Source: Bacteroidales bacterium
Lineage (GTDB): Bacteria > Bacteroidota > Bacteroidia > Bacteroidales > UBA1715
DNA: 7,679 nucleotides
Assembly: GCA_017618935.1 (NCBI GenBank)
Contig: JAFZTG010000022.1
Span: forward strand, 1 to 7,679
Reading direction: 5' to 3'
Both the position numbers and the translations under genes were made by a program. How positions within the stretch are numbered: the stretch's first letter is position 1; each line of letters begins with the position of its first letter. Under the pieces are notes generated by a model. That model was not told the DNA's origin and did not search any database. It was given only the letters and a program-made list of their open reading frames with translations. Below are positions 1 to 5,538 of this stretch, in pieces.

Positions 1-59
1 CGTGAAAAGAGTTGGTGCCTTAATACGTGAAAGTTTATAAAACAATGATGCGGCACTTC

Positions 60-149
60 AACTCTTTTAGCGGAACGCAGTTGATTTTTAGCGGAGCAAG
101 TCCGTCTTGAACTTTTGTATTACTTTTCTTTCAAGAGAAAAAGTAACAA
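60..149 (+). repeat. Dispersed repeat, copy A (left of the toxin-antitoxin module)
   Basis: TTTTAGCGGA occurs twice here (65-74 and 86-95, 21 bases apart). A TTACTTTT/AAAAGTAA hairpin follows at 120-146. The same order of elements occurs on the minus strand at 1021-1112: TTTAGCGGAA, then TTTTTAGCG, then a TTTTTGTTACTTTTTGTC-type hairpin. The two copies are diverged but align over their whole length and point towards each other around the toxin-antitoxin pair. Apart from a possible gene tail at 2-40, I see nothing else in bases 1-153. The repeat family is not identified; a non-coding dispersed element is an inference. Confidence 0.5.
120..146 (-). terminator. Weak hairpin after the toxin gene
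   Basis: TTACTTTT (120-127) pairs with AAAAGTAA (139-146), and the stem can be extended by two pairs past a bulge. It begins 8 bases beyond the toxin stop codon, so on the minus strand it could end the toxin-antitoxin transcript. There is no clear T-run after it in that direction, so termination is uncertain. It is also the hairpin part of repeat copy A. Confidence 0.3.
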
Positions 150-153
150 GTTA

Positions 154-558
154 TTATTGTTCTAAAATCTCCAGCATCTCGGAAGGTGTGACAACAATTG
201 GCTTTTGAGGGAAATGCTTTTTATTGCCCGTAACAAGGTACGCGTCCTCTTTCGACAAAGCAACTTCGTAGAAAACAATGTCTTTGGGGTCGGGGAAGCA
301 CTCGGTGCTGTGGATACGTTCCGCATTTTGTCCAACTTCTACAATTTTCCTAATAACATCCTCAATGAGCTCTGTGGGCAAATGAAATTTTGAACGAGTG
401 AGAACTTCGTTGTACTCGTCTATTATCAAATCTTGTAGTAATGGACAAATTTTCCCACTTTCTATTGCTCTAAGCACTTTTACTGTCGCAACATCTGATT
501 TCTTCGACAACAATGCAGAAAGTATAACATTGGTGTCAATAACGGCGTAAATCTTCAT
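154..558 (-). CDS. PIN-domain toxin of a type II toxin-antitoxin pair
   Basis: This 134-residue protein is a single PIN domain, the fold of Mg2+-dependent endoribonuclease toxins such as VapC. It fits the family often named putative toxin-antitoxin system toxin component, PIN family. The N-terminus has the VIDTN core with the first acidic residue at D8. A second acidic group, DEYNEVL, is near D47/E48. FPDPKDIVFYEVAL carries D90 and D93, and SKEDAYLVTGNKKHF follows with D105 and N112, where many relatives have Asp. Four acidic positions are enough for the metal site, so the enzyme looks intact, and its length is normal. The ATG start overlaps the antitoxin stop as ATGA, implying translational coupling with the antitoxin made first. 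The RNA target cannot be told from sequence. Confidence 0.85.
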   Translation of the reverse strand: MKIYAVIDTNVILSALLSKKSDVATVKVLRAIESGKICPLLQDLIIDEYNEVLTRSKFHLPTELIEDVIRKIVEVGQNAERIHSTECFPDPKDIVFYEVALSKEDAYLVTGNKKHFPQKPIVVTPSEMLEILEQ

Positions 559-845
559 TTCCCTTCTCTATATAAGCGTATTTCTTCGTTTATTTCATCC
601 ATTGTAAGATCTGGCAGTTGTCCACTTTCTGCCATTTTCCGAATCTTATTAAACGCTTCCCATCCTTTGCTGTGCGTGCTCTTTTGGGGAACTTCTATCT
701 CAAATGGGATTTTTCGTTTTCTCACTACCGCATTAGCAAAAACGTTCATTGCAGTGTTGGAACTCATTCCAAATTGTGCGCAAAGGTCGTCGAACTGAGC
801 CTTTAGTTGTGAATCCATACGGACTGTCATTGATACTTGTGCCAT
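555..845 (-). CDS. RelB/DinJ-family antitoxin
   Basis: This 96-residue protein should neutralise the adjacent PIN toxin and repress its own promoter. Residues 3-9 (QVSMTVR) form the DNA-contacting strand of a ribbon-helix-helix fold. Helices follow at about 11-24 and 28-42, ending in the RKRKIPFEI segment typical of RelB/DinJ proteins. The tail (about 60-96) includes LTMDEINEEIRLYREGK, which matches the usual DinJ/RelB tail and probably wraps the toxin. In well-known systems RelB/DinJ proteins pair with RelE/YafQ-type toxins, so pairing with a PIN protein makes this a mixed module. It is the first gene of a two-gene operon. The start at 845 is supported by a promoter-like box about 25 bases upstream. 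Confidence 0.85.
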   Translation of the reverse strand: MAQVSMTVRMDSQLKAQFDDLCAQFGMSSNTAMNVFANAVVRKRKIPFEIEVPQKSTHSKGWEAFNKIRKMAESGQLPDLTMDEINEEIRLYREGK

Positions 846-864
846 AATTGTATTGTGTTTAATT

Positions 865-894
865 TATGGCAAATATATGCAATTCTATGGCAAA
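865..894 (-). promoter_or_regulatory. Toxin-antitoxin promoter with candidate operator
   Basis: On the minus strand, TATATTTG (870-877) matches the Bacteroidetes -7 box TAnnTTTG and would give a leader of about 18 bases. The box lies inside a near-palindrome, GCAAATATATGC (869-880), with one mismatched pair on each side. It also overlaps one of two direct copies of TATGGCAAA (865-873 and 886-894) spaced exactly 21 bp apart, or two helical turns. This is what an autorepressing ribbon-helix-helix antitoxin would bind. No TTTG sits at the normal -33 distance; the nearest one leaves only 13 bases of spacer. Confidence 0.5.
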
Positions 895-1020
895 ATGACG
901 AAAATTCACATAAATTTATTTCACATCCTGCACAAGGCGGACAGATAGCAACAGAAAGGGTAGTATGGAACGTAAAAATTTCAAAATCAAAAACGTTTGG
1001 AGTTCAAAAATAAGATTTTT

Positions 1021-1112
1021 TCTTTATTTTTTGTCTTCAGCGACAAAAAGTAACAAAAACCGCCGTCGACGCCACATCTTCGCTAAAAACAGTTCATTCC
1101 GCTAAACTCTCG
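1021..1112 (-). repeat. Dispersed repeat, copy B (inverted relative to copy A)
   Basis: Read on the minus strand this contains TTTAGCGGA (1098-1106), TTTTTAGCGAAGA (1077-1089), then TTTTTGTTACTTTTTGTC. An 8-bp hairpin follows, with arms 1028-1035 and 1042-1049 and a six-base loop. The order of elements matches copy A at 60-149. The spacing between the two TTTAGCG units is 19 bases here and 21 in copy A, so the copies have drifted. Together the copies bracket the toxin-antitoxin genes in inverted orientation. Both lack an open frame of their own. Confidence 0.5.
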
Positions 1113-1154
1113 AAATGGCGCCGACACACAACCCACGCCGCCAAGCCGAGAGTT
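1105..1154. other. Imperfect hairpin, 13 paired bases
   Basis: AACTCTCG (1105-1112) pairs with CGAGAGTT (1147-1154). Inside that, TGGCG (1116-1120) pairs with CGCCA (1139-1143) across a symmetric 3x3 internal loop. The terminal loop is 18 bases and GC-rich. No T-run follows on either strand, so it is not a simple terminator. It may be part of the adjoining repeat or a structured RNA element; the sequence does not decide. Confidence 0.4.
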
Positions 1155-1224
1155 CTTTACGCTCCATTCTCTGTTTTTTTTAACGCTCATCTGTGGAGTC
1201 GAACCATCATCGAACGTTGAATGG

Positions 1225-1461
1225 CTATAATTTCTTGGGAGAATTATTGAATACCATATTGTTTCGTGTCACGACCTTCCGACTGAGTTGCGAAGCGTGA
1301 AGAAAATTAATATCAAAATATTTCTTTATCTGACTGAAATTTGTAAACAATTTTGTGTCATTGAACGTTATATTATCAAACAAAACAGTATCGTACACTT
1401 CCTGCGCCACTGCAACGTGCGATGCAACACATAGAAACAATATGAATACTATTTTTTTCAT
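1225..1461 (-). CDS. Small secreted protein of unknown function, possibly truncated
   Basis: This frame encodes 78 residues. The first 20 form a clear signal peptide: MKK, a hydrophobic run IVFILFLCVASHVAVA, and a likely cleavage before Q20-E21. The mature part is only about 58 residues and begins EVYDTVLFDNITFNDTKLF. It then becomes basic and Asn-rich with no obvious domain. Its beginning resembles the start of a longer exported Bacteroidetes protein, so the gene may be the 5' remnant of one. The sequence beyond its stop is repeat-like, which would fit disruption there. It lies downstream of another secreted protein on the same strand and probably shares its transcript. I do not recognise the family. 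Confidence 0.5.
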   Translation of the reverse strand: MKKIVFILFLCVASHVAVAQEVYDTVLFDNITFNDTKLFTNFSQIKKYFDINFLHASQLSRKVVTRNNMVFNNSPKKL

Positions 1462-1529
1462 TCTACTGGTTTGGGTATATCAACTTCTTTCCAAAATATT
1501 GTTAATCCATACTGAGCAAGAAACCGCAT
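1458..1529 (-). CDS. Doubtful 23-codon frame between two secreted-protein genes
   Basis: An ATG at 1529 opens a 23-residue frame (MRFLAQYGLTIFW, then KEVDIPKPVE). Its stop overlaps the next gene's start as ATGA (1458-1461). The frame is open further upstream to about 1605, overlapping the end of the upstream gene in another reading frame. The peptide reads like the C-terminal end of a folded protein rather than random AT-rich translation. It may be a tiny coupled gene, the tail of a gene broken by a frameshift or deletion, or chance. The ATGA junction is the main support. Confidence 0.22.
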   Translation of the reverse strand: MRFLAQYGLTIFWKEVDIPKPVE

Positions 1530-1548
1530 GGAATTTATCTGCAGCCTG

Positions 1549-2202
1549 TTATTTAATATTATATAATTTATAAAATTCCTCCCAACATTTTGTTTCTTCT
1601 TCTGTTTTCACACGCAAAGAATCAATCATAATTGCATCAAAATCATCTAAATACAAGTTATCGAACTTGTAAGTCTTCGTATATTGGCAATGCCCCCATG
1701 ATTCCATACTAATGTTGTCAATCTTATTATCCACAACGTGTATATCTGCTACAAACCCATTATTACCTGAATAGTTTATTTCTATCATAAAACCATTCTC
1801 CGTTTGGCTCAGACTTTGCGATGGACCAAAACCATCGTTTAGTAGTAATGCTTTTTCATAAATCCTCACTGCATTCGTCTGCATATTCAAAATCACCAAC
1901 AATGGATTTTCAACACTATCGGGAAAACATTCACCCCAACCCGGGTATGTATAGAACGGAACTAATATGGCTACGCTGTCCTTGCTATCACCAGACCTGA
2001 CACAAGAAGCCACACCATAGAAATTGGATATTTGTGCGCCGCATCTCTTATAGTAACCTTTTGCAATGTTGTAACATTCACTATCTTGGTTATATTTTAT
2101 ATCTTGTTTTGGTGCAATCACAATTTCTTGACTTTTACATATCGTTGTACATAAAAGCAACAGCATCACAAGGCAGATATTCAAGATTCCTGTTGTTTTC
2201 AT
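1549..2202 (-). CDS. Secreted protein of unknown function
   Basis: I place the start at 2202, giving 217 residues. From there the protein begins with a standard signal peptide (MKTTGILNIC, LVMLLLLCTT, ICKS, cleaved before Q25-E26). An upstream in-frame ATG at 2268 would put 22 charged residues before it. This start also gives an exact ATGA overlap with the methyltransferase stop, so translation is probably coupled. No lipobox is convincing, so the product is more likely periplasmic or exported than a lipoprotein. The mature part has six cysteines (C43, C54, C67, C92, C172, C206), enough for disulfides. It has a beta-rich look: SVAILVPFYTYPGWGECFP, NPLLVILN, NGFMIEINYSGNNGF. No catalytic motif or family is recognised. 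Confidence 0.7.
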   Translation of the reverse strand: MKTTGILNICLVMLLLLCTTICKSQEIVIAPKQDIKYNQDSECYNIAKGYYKRCGAQISNFYGVASCVRSGDSKDSVAILVPFYTYPGWGECFPDSVENPLLVILNMQTNAVRIYEKALLLNDGFGPSQSLSQTENGFMIEINYSGNNGFVADIHVVDNKIDNISMESWGHCQYTKTYKFDNLYLDDFDAIMIDSLRVKTEEETKCWEEFYKLYNIK

Positions 2203-2924
2203 GGATTGTTTGCAAGATACATCTTTGCCAAATAATTGTAATTGTCGTTTTTCATGAGCAATTCGCACGAAAAACCGTGCTCTTTCGCTATTGACGAAAA
2301 TGTTTCAAAATCAACGTAGAGCCATTTGAACGGAGTGCAACGGATTTTTCTGTATCGCATTTTGTAGATTATTTCTCCATAGTAGGAACCATTCAAGTTT
2401 ATGTCGTACGAACCGTCTTCGTTTTCAAAAAGATACATCAAATCGGTGGAATCAAACAATATCTGACCGTTAGGGGCGAGGAGCGTCTTGCATTTTTTCA
2501 AAAACGTGGGAATGCCCTCAATCGTTCCGCAAATTCCTATGCCGTTCATCAACAACAAGATAGTGTCAAACGTTCCTTTGAAATCGTAGAAATCGGCAAG
2601 ATACACTTGTTTCAGTCCGCGTTCTTTCATAACGTCAACCGACAATTGTGAGTTGTCGATTGAAACGACATTTTTGCCCTTATTTTGTAAATGCAAAGAA
2701 TGTGCACCTGCTGCGGCGCCGACGTCTAAAATCTTTCCCGAAGCAAGTTTCAGCGCTTTTTGTTCTATTTCTGGCATTTCGTTCCACGAACGAAACAGGT
2801 AGGCGATGGGAAACTCGTCTTCCGTTGTGTATTGTGTGCTATTGAGCAATTTCGCCGTTTTTTTCTTGTCCTGAAAGTCACGAATTGCTTGGCCCATCGG
2901 GTCATGTTCGGGAGAGATTATCAT
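2199..2924 (-). CDS. Class I SAM-dependent methyltransferase
   Basis: This 241-residue cytoplasmic protein has the Rossmann-type methyltransferase core. Motif I is GKILDVGAAAGAHSLHLQ (63-80), with the glycine-rich SAM loop at D67-G73. The acidic residue that holds the SAM ribose is D90, at the end of NVVSID. FDTILLLMNGIGICG (119-133) is the strand-4 region, and LLAPNGQILFDSTD (148-161) the strand-5 region. The N-terminus (DPMGQAIRDF, then LFRSWNEMPEIEQKAL) matches a common uncharacterised Bacteroidetes family that precedes motif I in this way. The substrate is unknown. It is the first gene of the transcript and overlaps the next gene by four bases (ATGA). A second possible start is M10, but 2924 sits well behind the promoter-like box. 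Confidence 0.85.
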   Translation of the reverse strand: MIISPEHDPMGQAIRDFQDKKKTAKLLNSTQYTTEDEFPIAYLFRSWNEMPEIEQKALKLASGKILDVGAAAGAHSLHLQNKGKNVVSIDNSQLSVDVMKERGLKQVYLADFYDFKGTFDTILLLMNGIGICGTIEGIPTFLKKCKTLLAPNGQILFDSTDLMYLFENEDGSYDINLNGSYYGEIIYKMRYRKIRCTPFKWLYVDFETFSSIAKEHGFSCELLMKNDNYNYLAKMYLANNP

Positions 2925-2949
2925 ATTGAATAAAGTCTAATTGTTACGA

Positions 2950-2957
2950 CAAAGGTA
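2950..2957 (-). promoter_or_regulatory. Probable -7 box for the methyltransferase gene
   Basis: TACCTTTG on the minus strand fits the Bacteroidetes -7 consensus TAnnTTTG and would start RNA about 18 bases before the ATG. There is no TTTG at the expected -33 distance; that position is taken by the terminator hairpin at 2975-3001. Confidence 0.45.
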
Positions 2958-2966
2958 TGAATATTT

Positions 2967-3001
2967 ACTAAAAACCCCGATAAACCAAAAGTCTATCGGG
3001 G
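2967..3001 (-). terminator. Intrinsic terminator of the nfnAB operon
   Basis: Read on the minus strand, CCCCGATA (2994-3001) pairs perfectly with TATCGGGG (2975-2982) around an 11-base loop. TTTTTAGT follows. It lies 25 bases after the nfnB stop, the expected place for a rho-independent terminator. Confidence 0.85.
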
Positions 3002-3026
3002 CACAATTATTATGGAAACAAATGAA

Positions 3027-4496
3027 TTATTTCTTTGAATTCAAGTAATTCAATATTCCTGCAGCAGCACGACGACCGTCACCCATAGCAAGGATAACCG
3101 TAGCACCACCACGAACAATGTCACCTCCGGCAAAAATGTCGGAAATGTTACTTTGTTGTTCTTCGTTTACCACGATTGTGTGTTTTGGCGACATTTCCAA
3201 ACCAGAAACACTGTTAGGAATCAGTGGGTTAGGAGATACACCAACACTTACAACAACCAAGTCAACGTCGATTTCGTATTCTGAGCCAACCATAGGCACT
3301 GGGCTTCTACGTCCCGATGCGTCAGGCTCGCCAAGTTCCATTTTTTGAACTTTCACTTTGTTTACGTGACCTTTTTCGTCAGCGAAATATTCTACAGGAT
3401 TGTTCAAGCAAAGGAATTCAACGCCTTCTTGTTGTGCGTGGTGAATTTCTTCCTTACGTGCAGGCATTTCGTCAAGCGAACGGCGATAGATAATCATTGC
3501 ACGTTCTGCGCCCAAACGTTTTGCTGTTCTTACAGAGTCCATTGCAGTGTTTCCGCCACCAATAACGGCTACGTTTTTCCCGAAGAATGTAGGAGTGTCG
3601 AAATCAGGTTTTGCGGCACCCATCAAGTTCACACGAGTCAAGTATTCGTTTGATGAAAGGATACCAGTGTAATTTTCGCCCGGAATGCCCATAAATCTTG
3701 GAAGACCTGCACCGCTACTTACGAAGAATGCATTGTAGCCCTCGGCACGCAAATCGTCGATTGTGGCAGTGTTTCCTACAACGAAATCTTTCACGAATTG
3801 TACGCCCAATTTCTCCAAATTGTTGATTTCAACATCAACAATGTTGTTTGGCAAACGGAATTCTGGAATACCATATTTCAACACACCGCCAATTTCGTGC
3901 AATGCTTCGAATACGGTAACTTCGCAACCTGCTTTTGCCAAATCGCCGGCACAAGCAAGACCTGCAGGTCCAGAACCGATAACGGCTACTTTGAAACCAT
4001 TTTTCGGAGCAACTTCAGGCAATGACATTTTTCCAGATTCACGTTCGTAATCGGCAACAAAACGTTCCAAGTTACCAATTGCAACGGCTGGTTTCTTCAT
4101 CTTAAGATACGTACATTGTGCCTCGCATTGTTTTTCTTGCGGACAAACACGACCACAAACTGCAGGCAATGCACTTGTTTGTTTGATAACCTTGGCAGCA
4201 CCAAGAAAATCTTCGTTTTCAATACATTTAATGAAGCCAGGAATATAAATACCTACCGGACAACCGTCCATACACGTGGGGTTAGGGCAGTCCAAACATC
4301 TGTGTGATTCTTGGATTGCTTGTTCCTTGGTGATACCAATATTTACTTCCTTGTAGTTTCTGCTACGTTCAATAGGATCTTGCTCAGGCATAGAAATTCT
4401 CTCAATATTTTCACGATCTTTTGCAGATATTTTTTTTCGCAATTCTTCACGCCAAGCTTGTGCACGTTGTTCTTTTATAAATTCGAGATCTTTCAT
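3027..4496 (-). CDS. nfnB: NADPH-binding large subunit of NfnAB-like ferredoxin:NADP+ oxidoreductase
   Basis: I use the ATG at 4496 (489 residues). It lies 10 bases after nfnA, and MKDLEFIKEQ starts a normal N-terminal helix. A farther ATG at 4565 would overlap nfnA by 59 bases and add a poor basic leader. Eight cysteines for two 4Fe-4S clusters follow the GltD/NfnB pattern: C67, C70, C75, C79 and C114, C118, C124, C128. The FAD fold begins at VAVIGSGPAG (GxGxxG at 174-179). The NADPH fold begins at VAVIGGGNTA (313-318), with R338-R339 after it, and the C-terminal FAD motif FAGGD is at 455-459. Databases often call this NADPH-dependent glutamate synthase (gltA). The tandem with nfnA and the absence of a glutamate synthase large subunit favour Nfn, which couples NADH and reduced ferredoxin to NADP+ reduction. 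Bifurcation itself is inferred. Confidence 0.85.
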   Translation of the reverse strand: MKDLEFIKEQRAQAWREELRKKISAKDRENIERISMPEQDPIERSRNYKEVNIGITKEQAIQESHRCLDCPNPTCMDGCPVGIYIPGFIKCIENEDFLGAAKVIKQTSALPAVCGRVCPQEKQCEAQCTYLKMKKPAVAIGNLERFVADYERESGKMSLPEVAPKNGFKVAVIGSGPAGLACAGDLAKAGCEVTVFEALHEIGGVLKYGIPEFRLPNNIVDVEINNLEKLGVQFVKDFVVGNTATIDDLRAEGYNAFFVSSGAGLPRFMGIPGENYTGILSSNEYLTRVNLMGAAKPDFDTPTFFGKNVAVIGGGNTAMDSVRTAKRLGAERAMIIYRRSLDEMPARKEEIHHAQQEGVEFLCLNNPVEYFADEKGHVNKVKVQKMELGEPDASGRRSPVPMVGSEYEIDVDLVVVSVGVSPNPLIPNSVSGLEMSPKHTIVVNEEQQSNISDIFAGGDIVRGGATVILAMGDGRRAAAGILNYLNSKK

Positions 4497-4506
4497 TTTG
4501 CAAGTC

Positions 4507-5334
4507 TTATTTTGTGGTTTGTAAATATTGTTCAAGAGCTTCTTTCTCTTCAGCCTTGTATGCACCCATACGCATCATCATTTCGCCGAAGTCAACTTTG
4601 TGAGCATCGAATTCAGGACCATCGACGCAGACGAATTTCGTCTTTCCGTCGATTGTGACACGACACGCACCGCACATTCCCGTACCGTCAACCATAATGG
4701 TGTTCAAGCTGGCATACGTAGGAATTTCATATTTTTTTGTTGTCAGTGCGGCAAATTTCATCATTATGGCAGGGCCAATCACCATACAGAAGTCGATTTT
4801 TTCTTTTGCTATCGCTTCTTCCATACCTACGGTGACAACACCTTGTTTTCCGTAAGAACCATCGTCGGTCATAATGATAACCTCGTCGGAACTTTTACGG
4901 ATTTCGTCTTCCAATATAATTAAATCTTTGTTACGAGCTGCCAAAACAGAGATAACCTTGTTTCCAGCTGCCTTCATAGCCTGAACGATAGGCAAAAGGG
5001 GAGCAACACCAACGCCACCGCCACAACAAAGTACTGTTCCGAATTTTTCAATGTGTGTTGCCTTTCCAAGAGGACCAACAACGTCGTACAAAGAATCGCC
5101 AGCATTCAAGGCAACGATTTTGCTTGTGGAAACACCCACTTTCTGAAGAATCAGTGTGATTGTCCCTTTTTCTACATCTGAACTGGAAATCGTAAGAGGA
5201 ATACGTTCACCTTTCTCGTCAACTCTGACAATTACAAAGTGACCAGCTTTTCTTTTCTTTGCGATGAGTGGCGCCTCAACTATCAATTGAGCCACATTCT
5301 CGGAAAGCATTTTTTTGTCTATAATCTTGTTCAT
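4507..5334 (-). CDS. nfnA: FAD/2Fe-2S small subunit of NfnAB-like oxidoreductase
   Basis: This 275-residue protein has the ferredoxin-reductase fold shared with PyrK and the sulfide dehydrogenase small subunit. The FAD-binding stretch RIPLTISSSD is at 44-53. The NAD-binding loop CCGGGVGVAPLLP is at 103-115. A 2Fe-2S site lies near the C-terminus, with D216, C221, C224 and C236 in VDGTGMCGACR and FVCVDG. PyrK-type proteins have Cys where D216 stands. Asp plus three Cys is, as I recall, the cluster coordination reported for Nfn small subunits. This supports Nfn over dihydroorotate dehydrogenase electron transfer. No pyrD lies beside it; nfnB follows directly. The subunit should take electrons from or give them to NAD(H). 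Length is normal and all motifs are intact. Confidence 0.87.
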   Translation of the reverse strand: MNKIIDKKMLSENVAQLIVEAPLIAKKRKAGHFVIVRVDEKGERIPLTISSSDVEKGTITLILQKVGVSTSKIVALNAGDSLYDVVGPLGKATHIEKFGTVLCCGGGVGVAPLLPIVQAMKAAGNKVISVLAARNKDLIILEDEIRKSSDEVIIMTDDGSYGKQGVVTVGMEEAIAKEKIDFCMVIGPAIMMKFAALTTKKYEIPTYASLNTIMVDGTGMCGACRVTIDGKTKFVCVDGPEFDAHKVDFGEMMMRMGAYKAEEKEALEQYLQTTK

Positions 5335-5356
5335 TCTATTTATCTTTAAAGTCCGG

Positions 5357-5386
5357 CAAAATTACAATTATTCATTGTAAATCAAA
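5357..5386 (-). promoter_or_regulatory. Promoter of the nfnAB operon
   Basis: On the minus strand, TTTG (5383-5386) and TAATTTTG (5357-5364) are separated by 18 bases. This is close to the Bacteroidetes primary sigma pattern TTTG-N19-21-TAnnTTTG. The predicted RNA start is near 5350, giving a leader of about 16 bases without a Shine-Dalgarno sequence. Confidence 0.65.
5362..5380. promoter_or_regulatory. Inverted repeat inside the nfnAB promoter, candidate operator
   Basis: TTACAAT (5362-5368) and ATTGTAA (5374-5380) are perfect 7-bp arms around a five-base spacer. The element lies between the -33 and -7 boxes, overlapping the edge of the latter, where a bound repressor would block RNA polymerase. 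The regulator is not identified; it does not clearly match the Rex or Fur consensus I know. Confidence 0.45.
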
Positions 5387-5497
5387 AGAATTGAGAAATT
5401 AAAATTTTTTAAATAATTTGATATGTTTTGAAAAACGGTTAATATCTTTTTAAAAAATTGTAAAAAGAATAGACAAAATCAGTTCAATAATTAAAGA

Positions 5498-5505
5498 TTA
5501 TTTTG
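5498..5505 (+). promoter_or_regulatory. Possible -7 box for serC
   Basis: TTATTTTG resembles TAnnTTTG with one mismatch and lies 33 bases before the serC ATG. No TTTG is found at the -33 distance. A second candidate, CACTTTTG, lies 8 bases further on. The surrounding 5387-5497 is very AT-rich, with no other recognisable signal. Confidence 0.3.
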
Positions 5506-5538
5506 CACTTTTGTCGGCGAAAAAATTTAAATATCAAA

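Larger units (their letters stand above)
895..1224. other. Intergenic stretch with repeats, no gene recognised
   Basis: No convincing gene lies between the antitoxin promoter and the small secreted protein. Bases 895-1020 are AT-rich with nothing recognised. Bases 1021-1112 hold repeat copy B. Bases 1105-1154 form a hairpin in a locally GC-richer patch. Bases 1155-1224 hold no clear signal beyond a short T-arm-like stretch. The change of base composition at about 1060-1160 suggests inserted or repetitive DNA. Confidence 0.5.

Noticed and set aside
2..40. Possible 3' end of a plus-strand gene (VKRVGALIRESL, then stop)
   Set aside because: Only 12 codons are inside the window; it looks protein-like but cannot be told from chance.
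1190..1216. tRNA T-arm-like sequence on the minus strand (GGTTCGACTCC)
   Set aside because: Only three T-stem pairs form and there is no acceptor, anticodon or D arm, so neither a tRNA nor a proven attachment-site remnant is supported.
1090..1250. Open minus-strand frame through the repeat region (contains SRLGGVGCVSAPFREF)
   Set aside because: It has no convincing start and overlaps repeat and hairpin structure. It is probably spurious translation of repeat DNA.
2203..2268. Upstream start for the 217-residue secreted protein
   Set aside because: It would place 22 charged residues before a normal signal peptide and overlap the methyltransferase by 70 bases.
3345..3653. Plus-strand open frame of 102 codons opposite nfnB
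   Set aside because: It is antisense to a well-supported conserved gene and has no recognisable domain. The same holds for the other frames opposite nfnA, nfnB, serC and serA.
4497..4565. Upstream start for nfnB
   Set aside because: It would overlap nfnA by 59 bases and add a basic leader; the ATG at 4496 gives a standard 10-base gap.
5503..5538. TTG start adding 12 residues to SerC
   Set aside because: The extension lies in the probable promoter, and SerC proteins normally begin just before HNFNAGPS.
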